From CAZDBS01 sp964503775 (GTDB lineage: Bacteria; Patescibacteriota; Saccharimonadia; Saccharimonadales; CAZDBS01): DNA of 11,729 nucleotides. Numbering within the stretch: position 1 is the stretch's first letter; every line of letters starts with the position of its first letter. The stretch covers positions 1-11,729 of the forward strand of contig CAZDBS010000018.1 in NCBI GenBank assembly GCA_964503775.1, given 5' to 3'. Shown here piece after piece: positions 4,936 through 11,463 of this stretch. The notes below the pieces were generated by a model that was given only the letters and a program-made list of their open reading frames with translations, had not been told where the DNA came from and did no database searches. A program made the translations under genes and the position numbers.

Positions 4936-5688
4936 ATGTTACAAGTCATTTTCTTTTCGCTAATCGGCGGCGTATTTTCGTTGCTTGGCGGTCTCGTCAT
5001 GCTCAGTCACAAAAAGCTTGCCGAGCTATTAGCCAATTACGCCACGCCCTTTGCTGCTGGTGCGCTATTGGCTGCGGTTTTTATGGACCTACTAAAAGAC
5101 GGTCTTGAGGAAGCAAACCCTTGTACGGTACTGACATCTGCTATGATTGGCGTGATTTTGTTTTTCTTCGGGGAGCGATTTTTGGCATGGTTCCACCATC
5201 ACCACCAGCATGAAGGTAAGCACACTGACCCCTCTACCGGGCTGATCGTGCTTGGTGACACTATTCACAACGCTCTCGACGGAGTGGCGATTGCGGCCGC
5301 CTTCCTGATCAGTCCATCAACAGGTGTCATCACGACGATTGCCGTGGCGGCGCACGAAATACCGCAGGAAATAGGTGATTTTGGATTACTTCTCTCGAAG
5401 GGGATGTCGCGTGGTAAGGTACTTTTCTACAATCTAGTCAGCGCACTGGCAACGACACTCCTCGCCGTAATCACCTACGCACTTGGTAGTAGCGATAAAC
5501 TGCCAATCGGAGTGCTGTTGGGCCTGAGCGCGGGCTTCCTCCTATATATTGCCGCTAGTGACATCATCCCTGAGATACACGAAAACTCACCGAAGCATAA
5601 GTTTTTCGATTGGCAGCCATTTATGCTCTTGCTAGGAGTAGTCCTCGTGGGTGTATCCATACAGATCGCTCATCACATAGTTGGGTAG
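4936..5688 (+). CDS. ZIP-family divalent metal transporter
   Basis: This 250-aa integral membrane protein has about eight hydrophobic segments. It carries the paired ZIP signatures: HNALDG (H111, N112, D115) in the fourth span and HEIPQEIGDFG (H140, E141, E145, D148) in the fifth. These residues form the binuclear metal site of the family, which moves Zn2+, Fe2+ or Mn2+ into the cytoplasm. A histidine-rich loop, HHHHQHEGKH (87-96), lies between spans three and four, as in many ZIPs, and probably senses or delivers metal. Direction and metal choice cannot be fixed from sequence. I chose 4936 over the ATG at 4924 because the latter overlaps the -10 box. RmuC follows after 47 nt with its own -10. 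The palindrome at 4887 may be the operator of a metal-responsive repressor. Confidence 0.95.
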   Translation: MLQVIFFSLIGGVFSLLGGLVMLSHKKLAELLANYATPFAAGALLAAVFMDLLKDGLEEANPCTVLTSAMIGVILFFFGERFLAWFHHHHQHEGKHTDPSTGLIVLGDTIHNALDGVAIAAAFLISPSTGVITTIAVAAHEIPQEIGDFGLLLSKGMSRGKVLFYNLVSALATTLLAVITYALGSSDKLPIGVLLGLSAGFLLYIAASDIIPEIHENSPKHKFFDWQPFMLLLGVVLVGVSIQIAHHIVG

Positions 5689-5699
5689 TGGGTCACTAG

Positions 5700-5729
5700 T
5701 TAGGCTCTAACGGTACTCGCGGATATAAT
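5700..5729 (+). promoter_or_regulatory. Promoter of rmuC
   Basis: TTAGGC (5700-5705), an 18-bp spacer and a consensus -10 TATAAT (5724-5729). Six nucleotides separate the hexamer from the ATG at 5736, so the predicted +1 is the A of the start codon. Confidence 0.6.
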
Positions 5730-5735
5730 GTAAAC

Positions 5736-6941
5736 ATGAATACTGGCTTGTTTGTCATGGGGGCGATAAATCTACTACTGCTTGCTTATCTGGTAAAACA
5801 GAAGCAGGGAGAGGTGACGAGTTGTAAAGATGTCAAAGATGAGTTTGCTCGTAACCGCCGGGAGTTTGCAGAGAGCCAGAAAGACCTTCGACAAGAGTTA
5901 GTCGGCGGTTTGAATCAATCACGGGATAGTCTCGATAAACGTTTGGAGCAGCTTCGAGATAAGAATGATGAGAAACTAGAACAGATCCGCAAAACCGTCG
6001 AGACGCGACTGGAGAGTTTACAGAAAGACAATTCTGAGAAGCTCGAGAAAATGCGGGCGACGGTGGATGAGAAACTGCAAAGCACGTTAGAGAAGCGACT
6101 TGGACACTCGTTCAAATTAGTCAGCGATCGGCTAGAACTGGTACATAAAGGCCTGGGTGAAATGCAAGGGCTGGCAACGGAAGTCGGGAGTTTCAAGAGT
6201 TTGATGACCGGCATCAAGACGCGTGGGACGTGGGGTGAAGTACAGTTAGAAAGTCTACTCGAGCAAGTCTTCATCAAAGACCACTACTCTAAGCAAGTTA
6301 TGTTGACAACCTCTAGTCGTGAGACTGTAGATTTTGCGATCAAATTACCTGACAAAAGCAACAAACACGGGTTCATCTACCTACCGATCGATGCCAAGTT
6401 CCCCCTAGAGGATTACCAGCGTCTGGTGGCTGCTCAAGAGGCTGGCGATGGAGTGCTCGTCGAACAGGCGTCTAGAGCCCTGGCGACTCGTATCAAGCTC
6501 GAAGCCAAAAGTATCAAAGAGAAATACATCCAACCGCCCAAGACAACTGATTTCGCCGTACTCTATGTGCCCACCGAAGGACTGTACGCGGAAGTCTTGC
6601 GCTATCCTGGCCTGTTCGAGAGTTTGCAAAGTGAGTATCGTGTCACTGTCGCTGGACCGACGACCATCGCAGCTATCCTCAGTAGTTATCAGCTAGGTTT
6701 CCGTACTCTCGCTATCGCCGAGCAGACATCGCATGTCTGGGAACTGCTGACGACAATCAAAGGTGAATTCGGAAAGTTCGGCGACCTGCTCGACAGAACC
6801 AAAGAAAAGCTAGAGCAAGCCACCAGGACGATTGATAGTGCCTCGACCAAGAGTCGGACTATAGAACGAAAACTCGGCAAAGTTCAGCAATTGGCCGAGA
6901 AAACAAAGCCTGAACCCATCAGCTTACTGGATGGTGAGTAG
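5736..6941 (+). CDS. RmuC-family DNA recombination protein
   Basis: This 401-aa protein has the three-part RmuC build. A single N-terminal membrane anchor spans about residues 4-20. A long charged coiled coil (about 35-150) includes a 22-residue tandem repeat, NDEKLEQIRKTVETRL followed by NSEKLEKMRATVDEKL. A nuclease-like core (about 160-375) follows, with GTWGEVQLESLLEQV, PIDAKFPLEDY and a C-terminal helix region starting at PTEGLYAEVLR. Family members limit recombination at inverted repeats, and the core resembles restriction-type endonuclease folds; the Asp and Lys in PIDAKF are the expected catalytic pair. The E. coli protein is longer, so this is a compact version. The TATAAT just before the ATG indicates its own promoter and a leaderless message. 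Confidence 0.94.
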   Translation: MNTGLFVMGAINLLLLAYLVKQKQGEVTSCKDVKDEFARNRREFAESQKDLRQELVGGLNQSRDSLDKRLEQLRDKNDEKLEQIRKTVETRLESLQKDNSEKLEKMRATVDEKLQSTLEKRLGHSFKLVSDRLELVHKGLGEMQGLATEVGSFKSLMTGIKTRGTWGEVQLESLLEQVFIKDHYSKQVMLTTSSRETVDFAIKLPDKSNKHGFIYLPIDAKFPLEDYQRLVAAQEAGDGVLVEQASRALATRIKLEAKSIKEKYIQPPKTTDFAVLYVPTEGLYAEVLRYPGLFESLQSEYRVTVAGPTTIAAILSSYQLGFRTLAIAEQTSHVWELLTTIKGEFGKFGDLLDRTKEKLEQATRTIDSASTKSRTIERKLGKVQQLAEKTKPEPISLLDGE

Positions 6942-6958
6942 TCACTGGCGGGTGGTTC

Positions 6959-7003
6959 TGTTACACTGATGCAAATAATTAGTAATACATAACAAGGTCA
7001 AGG
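6959..7003 (+). promoter_or_regulatory. Promoter and ribosome-binding site of the NADH dehydrogenase gene
   Basis: TGTTACACT (6959-6967) is a TGn-extended -10 that would start transcription near 6974. AAGG (6994-6997), 9 nt before the ATG, is a weak Shine-Dalgarno; a second AAGG follows at 7000-7003 but is too close. TAATAC (6983-6988) is an alternative -10. Confidence 0.4.
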
Positions 7004-7006
7004 TAC

Positions 7007-8170
7007 ATGAAAATCGTGGTCGTCGGCGGGGGGTTTGGCGGCGTAAAAACAGCACTGGCGCTTGCAAACAAACCTGGCATCCAAGTAGACCTCATCGTTA
7101 AAAAAGAGCATTTTGAATATCACGGTGCTTTGTACAGAGCTGCGACCGGACGCTCGCCTCTGGAAGTCGTCATACCTCTCAGCGATATCTTCAAGAGAGC
7201 CAAAAATGTAGAAGTTATTCTCGACGAAGCCACTCGTATCGACCACAAGCGGAAAATCGTCATCGGTTCACTTGGTGACAGATATTCCTACGACGCTTTG
7301 GTCTTGGCGCTGGGTAGCGTAGTCATGTACCGCGATATCCCGGGCATGGAAGAACACGCCTACACCATCAATACTATCGAGGACGCCATTCGTATGCGGC
7401 ACGCACTGATTCTGCAGTTTAAGAAATCAATCAAGAGGCCAGTTCGGATCGCCATCATTGGAGCTGGGCCGGCAGGCGTAGAATTGGCCGGTGAATTGAA
7501 AGCCTTTGCTCACGAAGTCTCGGAACGGCAGGGATCTCATGTACGACCGGTGCAGGTAACTTTGATCGAAGGCGCTGGTAAAGTTTTGCCGATGTTCGCC
7601 CCCAAGGCTTCGATCAAGGCTTACAAACGACTCCGTAAACTCGGCGTACATATCCGACTAAATTGTCGAGTTGATTCGTGTCAGCCGGGCCTACTCTGTC
7701 TCGAAAGTGAAGACCTCAAATCCGACATAGTCGTATGGACGGCTGGCAACCAGATCGTGTCTTTTTATGGAGATCAGGGGGTTGCTTTTGTGCTCGATAA
7801 AGGCAAAGTTGTCGTCGATCGTTACATGAGGGCCAATGGCCATAAAGATATATACGTCATAGGCGATAACGCCAAGACTAAATACTCAGGCATGGCGCAA
7901 ACTGCACTGCACGACGCCATATACTTAGCCAAAAACTTAGTGCGTCTTCATCAGAATAAAAAGCTGATAGAATATCACGATCACCCGCCACTTTACGTAG
8001 TGCCGATAGGTCACGGCTGGGCCGTATACCAGTACGGTGAGCGTATTAAGACCGGGTATCGTGCTTGGCGCATTCGCAGGCGAGCTGATCTCTCGATAGC
8101 TCGGAACTTCCTCCCATACAAACAGGCGCTCCGTACTTGGCGCAAAGGCAACCAGCGGGCGAAGTTCTAG
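7007..8170 (+). CDS. Type II NADH dehydrogenase-like flavoprotein
   Basis: This 387-aa protein has the two-dinucleotide fold of the pyridine nucleotide-disulfide oxidoreductase superfamily. The first FAD motif is GGGFGG (7-12). The NAD(P)H motif GAGPAG lies near 151-156, after RIAII. The second FAD motif is VIGDNA (about 284-289), followed by AQTALHDAI, the quinone-side signature region of NDH-2 enzymes. No redox-active CxxC is present, which separates it from disulfide reductases. The C-terminal part (about 325-387) is basic and aromatic and could lie on the membrane, as in NDH-2. The expected reaction is electron transfer from NADH to a quinone without proton pumping. Whether the cell has a quinone is unknown; a diaphorase or NADH oxidase role is possible. 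The next gene starts 14 nt later. Confidence 0.9.
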   Translation: MKIVVVGGGFGGVKTALALANKPGIQVDLIVKKEHFEYHGALYRAATGRSPLEVVIPLSDIFKRAKNVEVILDEATRIDHKRKIVIGSLGDRYSYDALVLALGSVVMYRDIPGMEEHAYTINTIEDAIRMRHALILQFKKSIKRPVRIAIIGAGPAGVELAGELKAFAHEVSERQGSHVRPVQVTLIEGAGKVLPMFAPKASIKAYKRLRKLGVHIRLNCRVDSCQPGLLCLESEDLKSDIVVWTAGNQIVSFYGDQGVAFVLDKGKVVVDRYMRANGHKDIYVIGDNAKTKYSGMAQTALHDAIYLAKNLVRLHQNKKLIEYHDHPPLYVVPIGHGWAVYQYGERIKTGYRAWRIRRRADLSIARNFLPYKQALRTWRKGNQRAKF

Positions 8171-8172
8171 GG

Positions 8173-8178
8173 TATAGT
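8173..8178 (+). promoter_or_regulatory. -10 box of the amine oxidase gene
   Basis: TATAGT ends 6 nt before the ATG at 8185, so the predicted +1 is the start codon. It lies in the 14-bp gap after the NADH dehydrogenase stop. The -35 position (about 8150) is poor, and read-through from the upstream gene is also possible. Confidence 0.45.
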
Positions 8179-8184
8179 AGCTGT

Positions 8185-9423
8185 ATGACATACGACGTCG
8201 TGATCATAGGAGCTGGCATAGCCGGCATCGCCGCCGCGAAACGACTCCGACTGGCGGGTCTAAATGTTGTTGTTCTAGAGGCCCAAGATAGAATTGGTGG
8301 TCGAGTCTGGACTGATAGATCGTCTGGCTATCCTGTGGAGTTTGGGGCTGAGTTTGTGCATGGCTCAGAAGTTTCAACCTGGGACATACTTAAAGCCCAC
8401 CGTATCGAGACAATACCAATGGCGCTCATTCGCGAACTTGTGGATCATGACGGTAATAAACTAGATGTCCAATCACTTGAGTTGTTCGAAAAAACGATGA
8501 CTGGTATTGAAACGTACTCCGGTAATGAACAATCAATATCTGACTATTTTAAATCAGCAAGTGGGGAAGAGAATCTACAGGATTTACTAGCTGTCTCTAT
8601 CGGAGATTATGAGGCGGGCGATAGCCATCAACTAAGCATGTTGCATATTGCAAAGTGCTGGTCAAATTTAGATGATGGTGGGAACTTTGTACTACCCAAG
8701 GGTTATGATGCAGTAATTCAATCGATAAGTGAAGGAATACCAATTGAGTTAGGGACAAGCGTCCAGAGCGTTGACTGGTCTGGCGAAGAGACAATTATAT
8801 TAACTTCAAAAGGCGAATTTCGAACTAAAAAGCTGCTTGTCACTGTGTCGCTCGGAATTTTGAAACGTGGCGATATTGCATTTACGCCGGGGCTACCGGA
8901 ATCCAAGCAACGGGCAGTCGATGAAGTGGGTATGGGTATCACGACCAAGTTGCTTATGACTTTCTCGGAGCAAGTGCCAATCATAGAGGGGATTACGAAC
9001 ACGCTCATGACTGTATCATGTTGGTGGCCTGTAGTTGGGAGCCCGAATGCAGTCATGGGTTTCACGGGCGGTGAGCGGGCGCAGAAGTTAGCTTCGATGA
9101 ATGAAGAAAGACTTTATCAAGTAGCACTGGATGAATTGACTAAGATAACAGGCATGGATTGTCGGAAGGTTTGGGTGAGCAGCAAGAGAATAGTCTGGGA
9201 TCAAAATCAAGAATTTACCGGGGGGTCATATTCAAACGAACCGCTAGGTATGCCCGATGACGCAAGGGCTAGGTTGGCTTCACCTGTTGATAACAAACTA
9301 TTCTTTGCTGGTGAGGCAACTGTGACAGACGGTAACCATGCTACGGTTCACGGAGCACTGGATTCTGGGCTACGAGCGGCTAACGAGATAATAGATCTAT
9401 CGTCAACGCCGCCGTCCAGCTGA
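8185..9423 (+). CDS. Flavin-containing amine oxidase (MAO/PAO family)
   Basis: This 412-aa protein begins YDVVIIGAGIAG, with the FAD motif GAGIAG at 9-14, followed by LEAQDRIGGRVW (31-42), the arginine-rich GGR motif of the flavin amine oxidase family. K255, in GITTKLLMTF, fits the conserved lysine that faces flavin N5. The C-terminus has FFAGEATVTDGNHATVHGAL, the second FAD-binding region with the family's G-E-x-[TV] element. Such enzymes oxidise amines or polyamines with O2, giving an aldehyde or imine, ammonia or amine, and H2O2. The substrate is unknown. An upstream in-frame ATG (8137) lies inside the preceding gene; I reject it because 8185 gives a normal family N-terminus and sits right after a -10 box. 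Codon use is more AT-rich than in the upstream gene, a possible sign of transfer. The last 44 nt overlap the convergent hydrolase gene. Confidence 0.93.
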   Translation: MTYDVVIIGAGIAGIAAAKRLRLAGLNVVVLEAQDRIGGRVWTDRSSGYPVEFGAEFVHGSEVSTWDILKAHRIETIPMALIRELVDHDGNKLDVQSLELFEKTMTGIETYSGNEQSISDYFKSASGEENLQDLLAVSIGDYEAGDSHQLSMLHIAKCWSNLDDGGNFVLPKGYDAVIQSISEGIPIELGTSVQSVDWSGEETIILTSKGEFRTKKLLVTVSLGILKRGDIAFTPGLPESKQRAVDEVGMGITTKLLMTFSEQVPIIEGITNTLMTVSCWWPVVGSPNAVMGFTGGERAQKLASMNEERLYQVALDELTKITGMDCRKVWVSSKRIVWDQNQEFTGGSYSNEPLGMPDDARARLASPVDNKLFFAGEATVTDGNHATVHGALDSGLRAANEIIDLSSTPPSS

Positions 9424-10702
9424 AATTATCTACACCTCTTGCGTCTCCAGTGTGTGGATCGAAGTACTCACTGAATCCACTTTTGCGGATGAGAGCCAGC
9501 GTTTTATCACGGAGATCACTAGCTAGTTGGTCGTGACCTGCTTGTTCCAGGCCATTGATGAGTAGCCAGTTGATATTGATCCATGTCGGCCCCTGCCAGT
9601 AACGTTCACGCGAGAAATACGGTGACGTGACGGGAGCCGTAGGCACTGGGTATCTCGTAGTGTATGGCTTGCTAGTCAATTCTTTGATGATAAGCTCTAT
9701 TCGCTCCTCAGTCAGTACGCCACTATAGAGTGGCAACAGACTAGCGACAGAGGGCTCGATAAGTGATTTCTCGGTCACGAATTGTTTGGAAAGATAATGA
9801 CGCCTAGTTTCGTCGAAGAGACTCTCTAATGCCTCAGAGGCCTTGGACATTTGCTTGTCGAGCGTTTCGGGTATGTCTCGCCGAATCTCTTTGGCAATCA
9901 TACGGAGTAGGTGGTTGGCACGAATCAGGATGCTGTTGAAAGCCACGTCTTGAATCGCAAAATGACTGCGCAGTAGGATTCGGTTGCTGTCGTATTCTTT
10001 GCGCCTCAAGCGCTGCATTACATGATAATAAACCAAGGCTTGCATAGTACTGATGCGCTCGTGTCTGTCGACGTGACGAGTGTCGTTACGGAGGAAATTG
10101 ATAGCTCCATCAAGAGGTAGCCAGTTTATAAGCCGTATCCACCACGGGATTCGGTTGGCATACATGGCTTCGATCCAAGGCGGGGAATTATCCATACCCG
10201 ACTCCCATGGATGTATCAGGACGACGAGTCCCTCGTGATGGGGATCGCGCTCCCGGTATAGCCACTGATGGTAGGCTAGAAGTTTAGGGTAGACGGCATG
10301 ATAAAAACTACGTCGCTCGGTCGGCTCAAGCTTGGTCCCGATACGGGTGATCGCCTCTGCAAGCAGTGGTGGTTGAGTGATGCCAGATGTTGCGAAGTCG
10401 ATAGGAGCGTTGGGACTGACTTTGCTATCCCAGAGAGCACTGTCTTTGGTATCGCGATGATTGAAGACGATGTTAGGAATCATGCCGTTGCTCCATTGAG
10501 CCTGAAGCAGATGCATGATCTCCTGTTTGGCACGTGTGGTATCGATATGTGCTAGACCAATAGCTATAAAACACGAATCCCACAGCCATTGATGTGGGTA
10601 GAGGTCATTGGCCGGTACGGTATATGTCCCCCGATCATTTTGTTGCAGGACGGCCTTAGCACGTTCCAGAAGGTCTTGGTCCTCTTTTTTGAGTATTTTC
10701 AT
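9380..10702 (-). CDS. MGH1/GH63-like glycoside hydrolase
   Basis: This 440-aa protein has the (alpha/alpha)6-barrel signatures of the GH63-related group that includes mannosylglycerate and glucosylglycerate hydrolases. YPHQWLWDS lies at 35-43, HPWESGMDNSPPW at 164-176, RYWQGPTWIN at 367-376, and SEYFDPHTGDARGVDNFSW at 411-429. D171 is the likely general acid and E412 the likely partner, by position relative to described family members. Expected substrates are alpha-glucosides or alpha-mannosides such as glucosylglycerate; trehalase-like activity cannot be excluded. There is no signal peptide, so it acts in the cytoplasm. A TTG 21 nt upstream could also start the frame, but it lies upstream of the -10 box (10716-10711), so ATG 10702 is preferred. 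It overlaps the amine oxidase gene tail to tail. Confidence 0.9.
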   Translation of the reverse strand: MKILKKEDQDLLERAKAVLQQNDRGTYTVPANDLYPHQWLWDSCFIAIGLAHIDTTRAKQEIMHLLQAQWSNGMIPNIVFNHRDTKDSALWDSKVSPNAPIDFATSGITQPPLLAEAITRIGTKLEPTERRSFYHAVYPKLLAYHQWLYRERDPHHEGLVVLIHPWESGMDNSPPWIEAMYANRIPWWIRLINWLPLDGAINFLRNDTRHVDRHERISTMQALVYYHVMQRLRRKEYDSNRILLRSHFAIQDVAFNSILIRANHLLRMIAKEIRRDIPETLDKQMSKASEALESLFDETRRHYLSKQFVTEKSLIEPSVASLLPLYSGVLTEERIELIIKELTSKPYTTRYPVPTAPVTSPYFSRERYWQGPTWININWLLINGLEQAGHDQLASDLRDKTLALIRKSGFSEYFDPHTGDARGVDNFSWTAALTIDLLSR

Positions 10703-10710
10703 TAACCTTA

Positions 10711-10716
10711 AGTATA
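10711..10716 (-). promoter_or_regulatory. -10 box of the glycoside hydrolase gene
   Basis: TATACT on the minus strand, 8 nt before the ATG at 10702. The predicted +1 is about 10704, giving about 2 nt of leader. The -35 position falls on the outer arm of the inverted repeat at 10734-10776. Confidence 0.5.
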
Positions 10717-10733
10717 ACCCCAACCTTCACACC

Positions 10734-10776
10734 GCACGAGCCTGCTATCCGCTTTGGCAGGATACTCTGCTCGTGC
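10734..10776. repeat. 43-bp interrupted inverted repeat upstream of the hydrolase gene
   Basis: GCACGAGC (10734-10741) and GCTCGTGC (10769-10776) are perfect 8-bp arms. Inside them, after a 4x4 internal loop, TATCC (10746-10750) pairs with GGATA (10760-10764). One arm covers the -35 position of the hydrolase promoter. It could be an operator, or a hairpin in read-through RNA from yajQ. There is no T run for a normal terminator. The rest of 10777-10897 shows only a possible minus-strand TATAAT (10830-10825) and no gene. Confidence 0.5.
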
Positions 10777-10897
10777 TCTTGGCGCCAAACCGATCGTTTT
10801 CCTCTCCAGACTTCGTTTCGACGTATTATATATACGACTTACTTGTCTTCTGAGGAAGAACGTCGGTTTTGCATCCAAGTGTAAAAGTTGGGTAGGA

Positions 10898-11398
10898 TTA
10901 TCGGTAGTTTGTGAATTCAACCGGGAAGTCAAAGTCTTGCTTGCGGAGTAACTGCATGACGTTCTGTAGTTCATCTTTACTGCTACTTACAATTCGCACT
11001 TCTTCACCCTGGATTTGCGTTTTGACTTTGGGGTAACTGTCGCGGACAAGTTTGGTGATGGTTTTGGCTTTGTCTTGATCGAGACCCCTTTTGAAAGTGA
11101 CAACTTGAGTGGCTTTGAGATTACTCATCACCGGTTCGTTCGACGTGTCCAGTACTTTCTGTGATTGCTCGCGGGCTGCCAGTTTCTTGCGGATGATGTC
11201 GAGGATAGAATCGATCTGGAATTCATTATCGCCAGTGATCTTAAAACCGTTCTTGTCGCCATCCAACCATTCAAGTTGGGCAGACGTGCCTTTGAAATCA
11301 TAACGGCTGGCAATTTCACGACTAGATTGATCGAAGACATTGTTCATCTCCGCCCGGTCATAGTCCGAAACAACATCAAAAGAAAAACTTTGCGCCAT
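10898..11398 (-). CDS. YajQ-family nucleotide-binding protein
   Basis: This 166-aa protein matches YajQ along its length: an N-terminal MAQSFSFDVVSDYDRAEMNN and SREIASRYDFKGT, the central LDTSNEPVMSNLKATQ, the GLDQDKAKTI segment, and the terminal DFPVEFTNYR. The family has two alternating RRM-like ferredoxin folds. Some members bind cyclic di-GMP and act with transcription factors; others were reported to bind nucleotides or RNA. Which applies here is unknown; no GGDEF or EAL gene is in the window. The gene is divergent from pheS, and their promoters share one -35 box. The predicted transcript starts at the ATG itself. Confidence 0.95.
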   Translation of the reverse strand: MAQSFSFDVVSDYDRAEMNNVFDQSSREIASRYDFKGTSAQLEWLDGDKNGFKITGDNEFQIDSILDIIRKKLAAREQSQKVLDTSNEPVMSNLKATQVVTFKRGLDQDKAKTITKLVRDSYPKVKTQIQGEEVRIVSSSKDELQNVMQLLRKQDFDFPVEFTNYR

Positions 11399-11404
11399 AC
11401 CACT

Positions 11405-11455
11405 AGTCTAACGCCTCTCTGATGTTTTGCAATCAATCTGTTAGGGTTATACAAT
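11405..11455. promoter_or_regulatory. Divergent yajQ/pheS promoters sharing one palindromic -35
   Basis: TTGCAA at 11427-11432 is its own reverse complement. To the left (minus strand) a 16-bp spacer leads to TAGACT (11410-11405), whose +1 would be the yajQ ATG at 11398. To the right (plus strand) a 17-bp spacer leads to TACAAT (11450-11455), whose +1 would be about 2 nt before the pheS ATG at 11464. RNA polymerase could use the box in only one direction at a time. Confidence 0.6.
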
Positions 11456-11463
11456 AAGCGGTA

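Noticed and set aside
8137..8184. Earlier ATG for the amine oxidase
   Set aside because: It lies within the NADH dehydrogenase gene and adds 16 residues (MAQRQPAGEV...) not expected before the FAD motif; a -10 box sits between it and the preferred start.
2375..10702. A coordinated defence or mobile system made of helicase, RmuC and the unknown 534-aa protein
   Set aside because: The genes have separate promoters, are spaced by unrelated genes and sit on both strands; no integrase, transposase or terminal repeats are visible.
10703..10723. TTG start for the glycoside hydrolase
   Set aside because: It is upstream of the -10 hexamer that best explains transcription; the ATG at 10702 is immediately downstream.
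10708..10974. ORFs on both strands between the hydrolase and yajQ
   Set aside because: They overlap the yajQ end, have no recognisable domain or ribosome-binding site, and composition looks like non-coding DNA.
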